Shown piece after piece: positions 11,635 to 23,333 of a stretch of 64,000 nt of DNA (the first letter of the stretch is position 1; each line of letters begins with the position of its first letter). Under the pieces are notes generated by a model. The model ran no database searches, was not told where the DNA came from, and saw only the letters and a program-made list of their open reading frames with translations. This DNA comes from Zingiber officinale (Eukaryota > Streptophyta > Magnoliopsida > Zingiberales > Zingiberaceae). A program made the translations under genes and the position numbers. The stretch lies in assembly GCF_018446385.1 (NCBI RefSeq), contig NC_055989.1:131281004-131345003 (forward strand), in the 5' to 3' direction.

Positions 11635-13287
11635 CTACCATGGGTCCCAAAGGCTCTTCCTAACCTTAGGAATCTTAACCTTAGTCACCTCCCTTGGTGA
11701 TTCATCCACTATGGATAGGCCACTTCGGTGCACCTCGGGTGACACTTGGCCTACAAAACTCACCTTCTTAACCTTAGACACATTGTCTTTGGTTAATTTC
11801 TTCTTGTCCTTAACCTTGGACATCCCATCCTTGCCATAATTATATGCCACCCTAGCATATTCCTTCTTATTGGCCTTAGATGACTCTCCCTTATCCTTGG
11901 TCACACCTCCCTTACCAATGTCATGTGCTACCTTAGCACTTGACCTCTTTTTGGTCTTGGAGGGACCTAATTTGACATTTTTAGGTTTTTGACTACCCAA
12001 ATACATGTCAAGTCCTTTAGGTCCAATAATGAACCTCTCTAGGACTTTCTCCATTTCCTCAAGCTTTGCCTTCAAGACTTGATTTTCTAATTCTAGGGTT
12101 CTAACCCTAAAGTCAACATGTCCACCTTGGACATGCCTAGACCTACCCACCTTCCTAGGCATATGTCTCCCTTTCTTGGGATTAATGCTTAGGTTTTCAC
12201 CCACTTTCCTTCCCTTAGGCAAAGTGGTTTGAGTCTTAATAGGTCTACCCTTAGTGTATGATTTCTTAGGGTTATCTACCGTGTTAACCCTATTCCTATC
12301 ATTATACCTAAATCCATGATTATGCTTGGGTAAATAATATATATTATTTCTAACAAGCATATAAGAATTAGAGCTTGGATCAAGCTTCAAAATAGGAATT
12401 ACCTTCCCTTTTACCTTTGAAGCTCACCCTTGACTCGTGCTCCTCTTCTTTTCCCATTTCTTCAAGTGCGCCAATTTCTTGAGCTCTCCTCTCCTTGGGC
12501 ACTTTGTGTGGTAGTGACCCCACTCACCACATGTAAAGCACCTAATGTGCTTCTTCTCCTTCTTCTTCCTACAACTCACATTAGTTTCTAAATTAACTTT
12601 AGTGAGTTTAGGGTTTACCTCCTTTACCTTCTTGAGCGAAGGACACCTACTCTTGTAGTGCCCCATCTTACCACACTCAAAGCATTTGATGTGGTCCTTT
12701 TTGCTCTTCTTGGTAGTTGAGGTGGAGGGTTGAGCTTCCAAGATCTCCTCTTCCTTGGATTGCTCTTCTTCCTCTTCACTTGAAGATGTGGATGGTTCCA
12801 CTTTTTCCTCCCTTGAAGATGTGGATGATACCTCCTCATCTTCCTTCTCCTCCTCGGATGTTGAGCTCATGTCAACATTCGATTGGTCCTTCTCTTCTTG
12901 GACCAATGAGTCCTTCTCCTTGGGTTCCTCCTCTTCTTGGATTTGTGTAGGACTCTCATGAAGCGCAATTACCTTTTTCCAAAGGTCACTTGCATTCTCG
13001 TATTCACCTACATTCAATATCGCATTAGGAGGTAATAAATTAATTAAAATTCTAGTTACCTCCTTGTCCGTCTCCGATTGCTCTCTTTGCTCATCGGTCC
13101 AATATCGACGTCGGAGACGCTTTCCCTTCTTGTCCGTTGGAGCTTCAAACGGTTCCTCCAACACAATCCATTGGTTCCAATCCATTTGGAACCAAGTCTC
13201 CAACCGCTTCCTCCAATACTCGAAATCATCTCGATCGTATGGAGGTGGGATTCGAATATCCCATCCTAGAGGTCCCTCCGACTCCAT
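11635..13287 (-). pseudogene. Gag polyprotein with two zinc knuckles, broken by one in-frame stop
   Basis: The first part (13287-12424, 287 residues) has a Copia-type gag N-terminus of the UBN2/DUF4219 kind (IRIPPPYDRDDFEYWRKRLE, with DLWKKVIALHE near residue 105). An acidic Ser/Glu-rich linker spans residues 115-190. Two CCHC knuckles follow, C202-C215 (CFECGKMGHYKSRC) and C250-C263 (CFTCGEWGHYHTKC). A TGA at 12426-12424 ends the frame; the same frame then stays open to 11635, giving a basic tail with a predicted coiled coil (LELENQVLKAKLEEMEKVLE). The related gag at 41427-43169 has GGA where this one has TGA, so a single G-to-T change is the likely break. Readthrough cannot be excluded. The protein would bind RNA and form particles; no pol follows. 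Confidence 0.5.
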
Positions 13288-13338
13288 CTTCTTCCTCTAG
13301 CCGCTCTCTTGGCGATTAGTCCAACAAGAGCTCACCTA

Positions 13339-13350
13339 GCTCTGATACCA
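13339..13350 (-). other. Primer binding site, initiator tRNA-Met
   Basis: The minus strand reads TGGTATCAGAGC, two bases inside the 5' LTR boundary at 13353. This matches the common plant Copia primer site complementary to the 3' end of initiator tRNA-Met, and it fixes the direction of the element. Confidence 0.5.
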
Positions 13351-13352
13351 CT

Positions 13353-14407
13353 TGTTGGGACCTTGACGTCCGCTAGAGGGGGGGTGAATAGCGTCTCACC
13401 CAAAACTTTACTTCCTATAATGTTAGTGCACAGCGGAATACAAAAGCAAACTAACAAATACGAAAGTTAACCTAAAACAAGAAGGAAGAAGACAACAAAC
13501 CAAACACAAACCCTAACACAAGGTGTGTACGTGGTTCGGAGATAACTTGCTCCTACTCCACGGCGTGTCCGTAAGGTGGACGATCCCTCAATCCGTCGGT
13601 GGATTAGTCCCCGGCAAACTCCGGCTAGCTCAACCTCCTTGTGGGTGGAGAAACCTCACCATAACTCCAACCAAGACCTCTTGGCACACAAAGATCTCTT
13701 GAGCACTTTGGTGACTACTAATTAGGCTTTAACCAAGTCTAATTTCGTCACCTTGCCCGGCCATACCAAGCTCCTTCTTATAGAGCTTGGAACAAATCAG
13801 AACCTAATTTGCCCGTTACTAGTCGACTGGTCAATGCACCAGTCGACTGGTGCCAACGGCTATCTCAACGGCTCTCTGCTACAGTGCATCAGTTGACTGC
13901 TACAATCATCAGTCGACTGCTACAGTAACGCTACAGTAACTCTACAGTACTGCTACAGTAGCGCTACAGTAAACCCTAATTTTAGGATTTTGCCTCGAGT
14001 ACATTCACTCAGCACTCGTTCTCGCCCGACCAATCTAGACCTAGCCTTCTAGCCTCCTCCATCAGCCTCGCGTCCCTCGGATGTCTCCCCATCCTTCACG
14101 TCTTGCCTTCTAGAGCTTCCTTCGGCCTTGTCCATATTGTCGGGTCTTCCTTTGCCAAGAGGCTCCTCACCTCCGGGGCTTCATCCATTGCCAAGTCACA
14201 CTTGGACTTACGTTGCCAAGACTACATGCTTGGACTTACACCGCCAAGACTCATTCTTGGACTTTCCTCCTTTGCCAAGATCACACTTGGACTTTCCTTG
14301 TTGTACCTGTATCCTGCACACTCACAATGCATATCAAATACAACAATAAACCTAACTTAAACCTTTGCCCAAACATCAAAACCTAGGGCACCTAGATTGG
14401 TTCAACA
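13353..14407 (-). repeat. 5' LTR of the gag-only element
   Basis: 1055 bp, nearly identical to the LTR at 9492-10567. It lacks one 21-bp palindrome-bearing unit and differs at a few single bases. The promoter arrangement, palindromes upstream of a TATA box near 13774, is retained. Confidence 0.5.
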
Positions 14408-15369
14408 GGGTCATGGATCGGGCGTTCAACATGAAGTTTTGAAGTCTCAAATGTTGAGCAAAAGTCCAAACGGTCTGGAGGACCATTCTAACAAAAGATA
14501 ATTTCTCCTGAGAGGAATAGATGAGGACGTGTTCCCCGAAGAGGAAACAGTAGACTTCGGTCTGACTTAGACTTTCAACGAAGCTTAAAGCCAGGATCGA
14601 ACAGTCCGAAGGTTATCAAAACTTGTTATTCTTTAAATATTATTTGCCTGAACTAACATTGTTTTGTAGAAAAAGAAGTTGGGAGAAAATGGTGGTCTGA
14701 GCGCCCAGACTCTAGGCGCTCGGGAGTCGGGATGCCTTCGTCGAGTAGCAGGGTGCCTGCCCAGATGCCCTCGCGGTCCGGGTGGCCGGAGTTGCTCCAG
14801 GCGCTCGGACGGCCAAAAATCGATCTTCACAGCGAGCTGGAGCACGATAATTGGCGGACCTATGTCACGGTCCAGGCGCCTGAGGGTAGTGCCCGAAGAT
14901 GGATAACTCTTATTGAATCGAGTTTTGACGAGAGCATGCCACGTCAGTCCTGTGGGGGTGCCCAGGGGAGGTTCCAAGAGCCCGGAGTGGACTAGAAAAG
15001 GAGAATTTAACCAGCATCTCAATAACAACATTCCGAACAAGTTTCTTTCCCGCGCGCTGCTCTAGAAATGACTCGATGATGTTCAAACGTTGTTCCGACA
15101 ATCGAAATCAAGAACCTTCAGTTATGTAGTTATCAGTAACTTTTAAATATTTGCATCTATACTGTAATTCAAATATTCTTATAATATTTCAAATTGATAG
15201 TGGATTGTCCTTAGAGTAGGAGTTGTCACAGACTCCAAATCAAGTAAAGCTAACTGTGCCAATTATTTTTCTTTTACTCTTTCTTTCTACTGCATTATAC
15301 TTCAATTAATTTTAAACAAACGTGAAAATCATGAGTATTATTCACCTCCTCTAACGCAACGATCCTACA

Positions 15370-15900
15370 ACGCGTAATCTACTTTTGATGTTTCCAAACC
15401 TACAAATTTCTTATAATTTTAAAATATGTTAAATTTTAAGAATTATTTTTCACAAAAATAATCATACAAATTGATTTATGCATAATTAAATCAATTTTCC
15501 CATTAAACCAATTGGAGATCGAATCAAAAGTCTCGACCGGACCGGCCGACCAATTTTAGTAGCTACAGATGAAAAGCGAACACCGGGTCTAATTCAACTA
15601 TCCAATCTCCAAGTCAACAGGTCAACTATTAAGAATTGCAGGAAAACATTTAATTAAATAATTCAGTCATTCTCCCCCAATAGTTTTTCAAAATATCATT
15701 AAATTTCCGATTCTATTTCATTTTGCTCCTCATTTATTTTGAGAAAACTCGGCTTTGTTTATTTTATCATTTTAAAAAATATATTCTCATATTTTTAAAT
15801 CATCAAATTAAAATATAAAGAGTAAAATAAAATATTTCAAATTTAGAGAGGTTAAGTGAAAAGTATGTTAAACTTTTATAGGGGGCAGAATGAAATTTCC
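15370..15900. other. AT-rich intergenic DNA upstream of SINAT
   Basis: AT-rich with no supported gene. It presumably contains the SINAT promoter at its right end; a convincing TATA box was not picked out. No repeat boundary was recognised after 15369. Confidence 0.5.
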
Positions 15901-15924
15901 CCTCTTCGCTAATAATTAGAAGCC

Positions 15925-16680
15925 GTCGATGAATCCGCTGCTTGGCGAAGCAGCGTCGGTGCTCTTCCTCCCTTCTCCCTCTTCCGCCGCCGCTTCCCCT
16001 CCTCAACTCTCCACCATTTCCTTCGTGATCCGTCGCATCTTGTTAATTCCGGCTTCTCGGAATCTCCTCCGGCCCAGAGGTTCGATCTTTGCCTCCCTCT
16101 ACTCCACTTTCTCGGCATCCCCTCTTACTTTGTTGGTTCTCCGGTTATGTTATCCAATTATTCGTTCTGTTATCCAATTATTCTAGAAAATTCATCCTCT
16201 ATCTTTGTTTTTAAAAGCTAATTAGATTGTGTTTCCTCCTCCCCCGATTTTAAGATGTCGGAAAGTTTGAATTTTTGTTCTTTTTTTTGCGCCTAGATCT
16301 GTGATCCATCACACTTGATTCTTACCCTTTTTGCATCATTAGTTGGGAGAAACTGGAGATTGACAAGCATGCTTCGGATTTTTTTGGGGGTTTACAATCT
16401 TCTGTTTTTGGAGCACGATTTGGATTCTCGGAGTACTTGTTATTGAAAAGATCATAGGAGAAAATATACGCCATTGGCTTTCTGTTGTGCTTGTTGGGGA
16501 TAAGGAAGAGTAAAAAAAATTGAAGATTTATTCTCTTGTCTAACAAATCAAGCATTAGGATAAGTTGTTTAATCTGATTTAAGATCTAAAGTGATTCTTT
16601 ATGTGTGATTTAATGAGCTATAGTCCATAATGACCTTTTTGCATGAAATTAATCCAGAAAAAAAAATTAAAAAAATTCAG
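15925..16680 (+). other. Probable 5'UTR exon and intron of the SINAT gene
   Basis: A GC- and CT-rich block at about 15925-16079 ends GGCCCAGAG followed by GT. A 0.6 kb T-rich stretch then ends AAAATTCAG at 16680, just before the coding exon. This reads as a 5'UTR exon plus leader intron. The short open frame starting near 15929 has no family resemblance. Inferred from splice-like signals only. Confidence 0.5.
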
Positions 16681-16700
16681 GCTTTGTGAACGACCTGTTC

Positions 16701-18432
16701 ATGGAGATCCCTGAATCCCATTCAATGGAATGCGAGTTCTCCACCGGGGATTTTGATAATGATCGCGTTCCATCTTATAAATCTTCTGCTGGTTCTGGTG
16801 TTAAAGCGAGCTTATCTTCAACCGGTAGTGTGCATGAACTTCTTGAATGCCCAGTGTGCACAAATTCTATGTACCCTCCCATACATCAGGTACTAATCTG
16901 TGGATTCCATTTTGTATGTGTGTGTTTGGTGTCGTCTTATAAAGGATAGTTCATACGCTGAAAATTCATATCCATCTGTTTATATTTTAACAATATGAAA
17001 TAGGACTGCACATTTCTTTTTAATACCAACTCATCATTTTGCAGCTTGAATTATCTTGTTTCTTGGTTGTTTCTGTTTGGAATTGACATTCTAACCAATA
17101 TATAGAGATGCAACACAAGAACCAAGTATACATCACGTTTTTTTGTTGTCACAAGATGGCTCTGATATCATGAGCTGATAGGTTTGGTGTTAAACCCTAG
17201 TAAAGATTAAGTTGAAGATTATCAAGATGACACAGTTTTACCCTTGTGTCACAACTTCTTCAGAGATTCTTTCAACTTGTGTTTTTTTGCAAATAGCCTA
17301 GACTGTATGATAATACAGTTACACATAATGGATTGAAGATATTAGCAAATGAGAACAAAATTCTTAAATTTCAAATTCAATTTTCTTTTCTTTTGCCAAT
17401 CTGAATATGAAGTAGTTGAAGATGGAGGGAAGCTATGTACTATGTTTTCGAATGCTATCGCAGGTGTTACTCTCATGCTTATGGAATTTAACTGGTATGT
17501 CATTCATACTTGCAGTGTCCCAATGGCCACACTCTCTGTTTGAACTGCAAAGCGAGAGTACAAAACCATTGCCCCACTTGTCATCAAGAGTTAGGGAACA
17601 TCAGATGCCTGGCTCTTGAGAAAGTTGCTGAGTCGTTGGAGTTACCATGCCGACATCAGAACCTTGGCTGCTCCGAGATTCATCCATATTATAGCAAATT
17701 GAAACACGAACAGCTTTGCAGGTTCAGACCCTACAATTGCCCTTATGCAGGCTCCGAATGCCTGGTCACTGGTGACATTCCAATGCTCGTTGCCCACTTG
17801 AAAAATGATCATAAGGTGGATATGCATGATGGGTGCACATTCAATCATCGATATGTCAAATCAAATCCTAACGAAGTCGAAAATGCAACTTGGATGCTCA
17901 CTGTAAGTTTTCTGTTTTTGATGATAACTCGATGCGTTTATCATGTTTTATGAGGGTTTGACGTCCAATTAGGTTTAACCTCAATCGAAAAGAAGTTCGA
18001 TAAACACTAAACCAAACTAAAGATAGTCAGGCTTAGTTGTGCATGTTACAGGCTCTAATATAAAATTGAATTCAAGTTGTTTTTCTTAATCTTTTGCTTC
18101 TCATACTGCAGGTTTTCAGTTGCTATGGCCATTATTTCTGCCTTCATTTCGAGGCATTCCTTCTTGGAATGACTCCTGTGTACATGGCATTCCTAAGGTT
18201 TCTTGGCGAAGACAGTGAAACGAGGCAGTTCGGCTACAGCTTAGAAGTTGGCAGCAATGACCGAAAACTCACATGGCAAGGTGTTCCCAGGAGCATAAGG
18301 GATAATCACAGGAAAGTTCGTGACAGCTACGACGGGCTGATCATCCATCGGAACATGGCTCTCTTCTTCTCTGGCGGTAGCCGGCAAGAGCTGAAGCTAC
18401 GAGTGACGGGCCGCATATGGAAAGAACAATAA
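16701..18432 (+). CDS. SINA-type RING E3 ubiquitin-protein ligase (SINAT)
   Basis: Coding exons 16701-16889, 17516-17902 and 18112-18432 join in frame to 298 residues, the usual SINAT length of about 300. The first ATG of the exon is used (MEIPESHSMEC). The C3HC4 RING ligands are C50, C53, C64, H68, C71, C74, C82 and C85, with intron 1 falling directly before C64 (HQ/CPNGHTLC). The SIAH zinc fingers and TRAF-like substrate-binding fold follow (LPCRHQNLGCSEI, RPYNCPYAGSEC, HLKNDHKVDMHDGC), and the protein ends ELKLRVTGRIWKEQ as in its family. These ligases dimerise and ubiquitinate targets for proteasome or autophagy pathways in development and stress responses. All metal ligands are present, so activity is likely. 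Which SINAT paralogue it is cannot be told. Confidence 0.5.
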
Positions 18433-18783
18433 AACCCCATAGATATCAGTGGATTCAAAGTCGTAGAATTTATGGCCAAGTGTTTCAACTTTGATGATTT
18501 AGCATCTTCCTTTTTCTTCGAATGCACTTTAGAGGTTTACAATCGATTCATGCAATCTAGAACTGTTAGTTCATAGCAATTTTTAGTTAAATTTTCATAA
18601 TATTATCAAAAATGTCATTGCAATGGAAAGGGAAAGAGTATGCAATTACATGATTCTCATCAAGCGATAACCCATAGCAAGGGAAAAACGAAGTCCAAAA
18701 CTGAGTTTGATGTAAATTTTGTGAAGCCAACCTTACAAAAGTTTATCGAAAAGATCGCAAAGATTGACACCATGAAGAACACC
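18433..18783. terminator. Convergent 3' ends of SINAT and DAD1
   Basis: The 351 bases between two convergent stop codons must hold both 3'UTRs. The DNA is AT-rich on both sides, but I could not assign a specific polyadenylation signal to either gene. Confidence 0.5.
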
Positions 18784-19833
18784 CTAACCAAGAAAGTTCA
18801 TTACCACGAGGTGGAGCACCAAGTTGCAAAGAACGAAATCAGCGAACGCCCGTTCGGGTGGTAGATCCTGCAAACCAAATTCTTGTTGTAGTGATTCAGA
18901 CGCGACACAGAGATCAAGTGCTTAGTCTACTCAATGATTCGAAAGAATTAGGGGATGGATACCTTGAACTCCTTGTTCTCTTTGTTGACTTGGATTCGGA
19001 GACAAACTGCACAGTGAAGGATGATAAGGTTGATGATCAAAACGGGAAAAAGTTCATTGGTTGTGTACCTGCAAGTACTGCAGTCCCTAAGCAGGACAGA
19101 ACGCCGGCCAGGAAAGAGTTGAAGGGGAACGATCCAACTATTCCCATGTACACCACCTGGTGCATTAGTTGAACGCTAAGATACACACTAGAGATCGATC
19201 TTATTGAATTTCCCCAACACAAGCTCTTATAACCGAAAACTGGAAGAAAAAAAAGGTAGGAACAATCCTTGGTGATTAAGTTCGGGAAGCGAGTGAAGAC
19301 GAGATTCAATGTTCACAACACTCTGTTATTGCTGATGTTTTAGGTTAACATTCTAGCATACTACGCAATTTTGATTGAGAAGTTGGTTGCTTTTGATCGA
19401 TTAATATTTTAATGTCAATCGCATATGCTTCCACATACCGCATATGCGATATGCAAAGCGATGACCGTTTGAAACCGACTTTTAAAACTTTGCTGGCAGT
19501 CAAAACTCAAACATGCTGTTTTTATCACTGAGCATTTTGTGTCGAAAATAATTGCCCAAAAGAAGAAAAAACAGGTTTTCTCATACCTGAATTACTGCTG
19601 TAGTGATTGCATAAACCACATAAAGATCAATAATCTACGGAACAAAAATTTTGATAGAGATCAATTTGTAGACTCCAAAAAAAGAAAATCAAGTTGGTTT
19701 TATTATAAGCATGTAATTGTACATGTCCACAAGAGAAGAAAAAAAGTACCTTAAGATTGGTCGGTGTGGCAGCATAAGCTGAACGCAGAGAACGAAAGAG
19801 AGCTTGGGCATCGCTTGTACTTGACTTGGCCAT
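18784..19833 (-). CDS. DAD1: DAD1, subunit of the oligosaccharyltransferase complex
   Basis: Five coding exons on the minus strand, 19833-19750, 19634-19587, 19156-19069, 19006-18963 and 18867-18784, join to exactly 115 residues, the normal DAD1 length. All introns are GT-AG. Exon 1 is MAKSSTSDAQALFRSLRSAY followed by AATPTNLK; exon 2 IIDLYVVYAITTAVIQ; exon 3 VVYMGIVGSFPFNSFLAGVL then SCLGTAVLA; exon 4 CLRIQVNKENKEFK; exon 5 DLPPERAFADFVLCNLVLHL then VVMNFLG and stop. DAD1 (defender against apoptotic death) is a small ER membrane protein needed for N-glycosylation by the oligosaccharyltransferase; its loss triggers cell death. Three hydrophobic segments are visible. Every conserved stretch is intact, so this is a functional-looking gene. 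Open frames on the opposite strand at 18640-19172 are its shadows. Confidence 0.5.
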
Positions 19834-19848
19834 TTTGAATTCAAGCTC

Positions 19849-21700
19849 CCTGAACATTAACATGGAAGAAGCACAATGCACGGTCAGTCTTTGGCTAAAA
19901 ATATAATAAAGAAAATAACACTGAAACATAAAGAGCAATTTTTCATACTACCATAAAAGAAAAAAAAAAACTCTAGGGGAGTCGTTAATGTGACGGCTCC
20001 ACATTTTTTTTTATAAAAGAAAAAAAAAGATAGATCTAAGCAAAAAAAGATCTGAATTGCTTTTGAGATCAAAAGAATTTTTCATACTATCATAAAAGAA
20101 AAATGACGGTCCATTGAACATCATAGTGTTTCTAGTCTTGCAACTCATCATAGAATAAGGTCTATAAATACAATACCACATCAAATGCTTCACAAAGTAC
20201 ATTAGCAATAAAAATAAAAAAACACAAATACATTTACCAAAACTTGTAAAAATCAAGCTATTATCAAGCTCAACGAGTTCTGATCTCATGCTTATAGTTG
20301 ATATAGAAATCAAGCTCAAATGAAACTTCAGCTCTTGAACAAACTTATCAAACATGTACAGAACAGACCTTATAGTTGGAGACTGTTTATCAGTTTGCTT
20401 ATGAATCTAAATAATATACACTAATGCAATAATGCTCATATCAGACTTGAATATTTTATTGAACTGAAACAAAAAATTTAGGGAGTCCTAATCGCACATG
20501 TTTGAATCAGTCAATTCACCCAAAAAGCGCTAAGTGGATATATTTTGGTTTATAATGCATACTTATAACAGTATATTTTAAAAACCAACATGTGAGTGAA
20601 TAACATCGCAATGTTACCAAAAAACACTCAAGTATATATGCTATATAAAATCATAAAACCTCTCTACATATAGTTGTGGGGTTAGCCATGTAGGGCGCTT
20701 AGGTCAGCATATGACCTTTTTGCAGAAATATATAAAATCATATAGTTAAATGATCCTAGAAACCATAAATTTATTTGTTTGTAAAAACTATTCATCAACT
20801 ATTCACGAGTTTGAGCCTCATCAGGCAAGCTTGCCTATTTCCACTTTTAGTACAATAATAAATTGAGCCTAGAAAATGTTCAAACTTGTTTGGTAATCCC
20901 AAATAAATGTCACCACGTTCTGGTTCAACCAAATACTCACCGCAAACTGTCTATATAGAGTTTGGTTCCTTTATCACCTAAAATTTTCATGTTGGTATCA
21001 TCTACAAGAAGTTTCATGAATTTAGCTCAAATCTAAGTCTTAAATTCCAATGCTAACATGGAAAAATGAAGATCCATCCATACCATAAGCTAATACTACG
21101 TAACATCCCACTAAGCCAACAAATTAAACAGTAAAATTTCCATCTTTTCCGCCAAACTCGTCGATCCAGCAGAAGAAAGACGGCTTATTCCACTCTCAAC
21201 ATGGTGCCACAAAAAAAAAAAAAAAACTGTGTTCATCCTCTTCGAACTTCTGCAAAAAAAAATGTCATTCATTGCCAATTCGTGATGCACGATTGGCTGC
21301 GATTGCTTCACCTTACCTAATAACCTTCAGCCAAAGGATAGAACTTATATCAAAAGTAAAACTTTCCCACTACTCGTGCAACGACAGCCAGCTAGGGCAG
21401 CAGATCGTAATTGAACCCAAAAGAAGAGGCGAATGAGATACAATGATCAAAATTGAATCTCTTCGTTTCTTCCACCCGTAGAAATCGAGTGAAAAAGGGG
21501 GAGAAATCGGGAAATGAAACCTACCGGATACGACGCACGAGGGAGATCCGCCGCCGCCTTCTCTCTCCCGTTCGTCGCCTCGGTCGACGACGCGGAAGCT
21601 AAAGAAGAGAGGGTTTAGTAACGAGGAGAGGTACTTCTCGAACAAGTCAACATATTCACCCGCTGACGAACTTGTTCGCCCGTTGGACGAAGGAATGGCC
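19849..21700 (-). other. Probable 5'UTR exons and leader intron of DAD1
   Basis: Upstream of the DAD1 ATG the minus strand has an acceptor (AATGTTCAG, exon start 19849). A GC-rich exon-like block at about 21525-21620 ends ATCCG followed by GTAGGT. This suggests a non-coding first exon and a leader intron of about 1.67 kb. The intron is AT-rich and contains a short duplicated block (TTTTTCATACTAYCATAAAAGAAAA, near 19940 and 20080). No other gene is seen in it. Inference from splice-like signals. Confidence 0.5.
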
Positions 21701-21797
21701 ACCAAAGACCCGGGCCGGTCCGAACTGGATCCGGCTCGGGCCGTAATCGGATCAATTGGATCAGGTACCTGTTCACCTGGTTGCTGGGCTGAGTACC

Positions 21798-22002
21798 CCT
21801 CGAGACGGTCTAGTGACTAGTATATGAAGTATTGTCATCATCAGATTTGGGGTTCAAATCTCGACAAAGTCGAGGTAAATACCTCCCTTATGTGCTAGTC
21901 AATATTCCAAAGGCTAGTAGTCGCCCGTGATTTACCTCCTCCGTGTTGGCTCTGGGACGGATTGGCGAGGACGCTGGGGGCGAGTGTATTCACCTTTCAC
22001 CA
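21798..22002 (+). mobile_element. SINE-like element with 8-bp target duplication
   Basis: About 205 bp bounded by TGAGTACC at 21790-21797 and 22003-22010. It carries a tRNA-like B box (GGTTCAAATCT, 21851-21861), and an A-box-like TCTAGTGACTAG lies about 40 bp upstream. There is no coding potential. The internal pol III boxes plus the direct repeats fit a SINE. No poly-A or T-rich tail is clear, so the call is moderate. Confidence 0.5.
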
Positions 22003-22079
22003 TGAGTACCTGTTCACACTGCCCGGCTGGAATCATAATTGGCCCGGCAGAGTGTCGGGTCCGGCGATTTAGATTTTTT

Positions 22080-23333
22080 CGATAAATTATCAAACCATAT
22101 AGATGAAGTTCTGGAATATCTAAATTATATACCTAAGTTTTAAATTTACCAAATCGCGTATCCCTCAAATCGATGAGTACCATGACAACCGATTAAAAAA
22201 ATTCAATTTGTGTTTTAAAAAAATTATTACTATGAATATAATTTGTTAAATTGATATTTGAGAGCATGAATATATTCAGGAGAACTAAATAAACATATTC
22301 GATTTTTATATCATTTCGAGCTCTCTAGGTCCATCAATTTGACATGTAATCAAATCCTATGTATTTGTCTAGTTCTCTTGATTATATATATGTACTCAAA
22401 TATTAATTTGACATAATATATTGAAAATAATATATTTTTTAAACATAGGTCAAATTTTTTAAACATATTCATATTTAAAAAAAATTGTTGCTCTCACCAT
22501 GACTTAAAAAAATTGACAATTGAATGTATGAATATATAATTAAGAGAACTAAATAAACATATAGGATATAGTTTCATGTCATTCCGAGCTAAGTCTATTA
22601 GTCGATTTTAACTAGTTTCGTTAAAAATTGATTGATACACCTAGAGAGTTTGGAATGACATGAAATCAGATTCTATGTATTATTCTAGTTTTCTTGATTT
22701 TTATTCATGTCATCAAACAATAATTTAACAATAATTTGACTAACTATATTAAGAGTAGTGATTTTTTAAACATAAATTAGATTTTTCGAACACATTCATG
22801 TTTAAAAAATCACTACTCTTATTATAGTATGTTAAATTGATATTTAAGGGTATGAATATAATTAAAAGAAATAAACGAACATATAAAAATGATTTCATGT
22901 CATTCTAGGCTCTCTACGTTGATCAGTCGGTTTTAACAAATTTCGACGAATATCGGCTGATGGACCTAGAGAACTCAAAATAATATGGAACTAGGTTCTA
23001 TGTGCTCGTCTAGTTCTCCTGATTATATTCATGCTCTCAAACATCAATTTCATATAATATATTGAGATCAGTGATTTTTTTAACACGAATGTGTCTAAAA
23101 AATCTAATTCATATTAAAAAAAATCATTATTCTCAATATAGTGGGTCAAATTGATGTTTGAGGACATAAATATAATATGAAGAACTAGATGAACATACAG
23201 GGTCTAGTTTCATGTCATTCAGAACTTTCTATGTCCCTCAATCAATTTTGGAAAGTTTTAAAATACCCAAATTAAGTACCCAAATTTTAAAATTATCAAA
23301 TCATGTACCTCATATCCATTTTTCCATTCTTAC
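22080..23333. repeat. Array of alternating inverted repeats
   Basis: Several diverged copies of a unit resembling GAGCATGAATATAATCAGG, then AGAACTAGATGAACATA, then TTTCATGTCATT, alternate with their reverse complements at about 22260, 22385, 22520, 22690, 22850, 23000 and 23160. Many are separated by TTTTTTAAACA-type spacers. The arrangement would fold into hairpins, like a foldback or MITE array. No coding frame is present. The array is interrupted by the TRIM at 23334-24416. Confidence 0.5.

Larger units (their letters stand above)
9492..14407 (-). mobile_element. Young gag-only (non-autonomous) Copia-type LTR retrotransposon
   Basis: A complete 4.9 kb element on the minus strand flanked by a perfect 5-bp duplication, GGGTC at 9487-9491 and 14408-14412. 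The LTRs are 9492-10567 and 13353-14407, both TG...CA. A primer site (TGGTATCAGAGC, matching initiator tRNA-Met) abuts the 5' LTR and a polypurine tract abuts the 3' LTR. The only coding region is a gag-like frame; no protease, integrase or reverse transcriptase is present, so it must use enzymes in trans. By eye the LTRs differ at about eight bases plus one 21-bp repeat unit, so insertion is recent. It lies inside an older LTR. Confidence 0.5.
9178..15369 (+). mobile_element. Old LTR (probably solo) split by a younger element
   Basis: Two blocks, 9178-9491 and 14408-15369, make one degenerate LTR of about 1.28 kb once the element at 9492-14407 is removed. It starts TGTTGGTATAG and ends GATCCTACA. 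Its 3' end carries TATTCACCTCCTCTAACGC, a diverged form of the LTR-end motif shared by many elements in this window. The right block has repeats such as GGCGCTCGG and AGGCGCCT. The flanking 5-mers are ACATG and ACGCG, which differ only by two transitions at CpG sites, so they may be a decayed target duplication. The boundaries are inferred. Confidence 0.5.

Noticed and set aside
18640..19172. Two plus-strand open frames after SINAT
   Set aside because: They are antisense to DAD1 exons 3-5, which match the family exactly on the minus strand.
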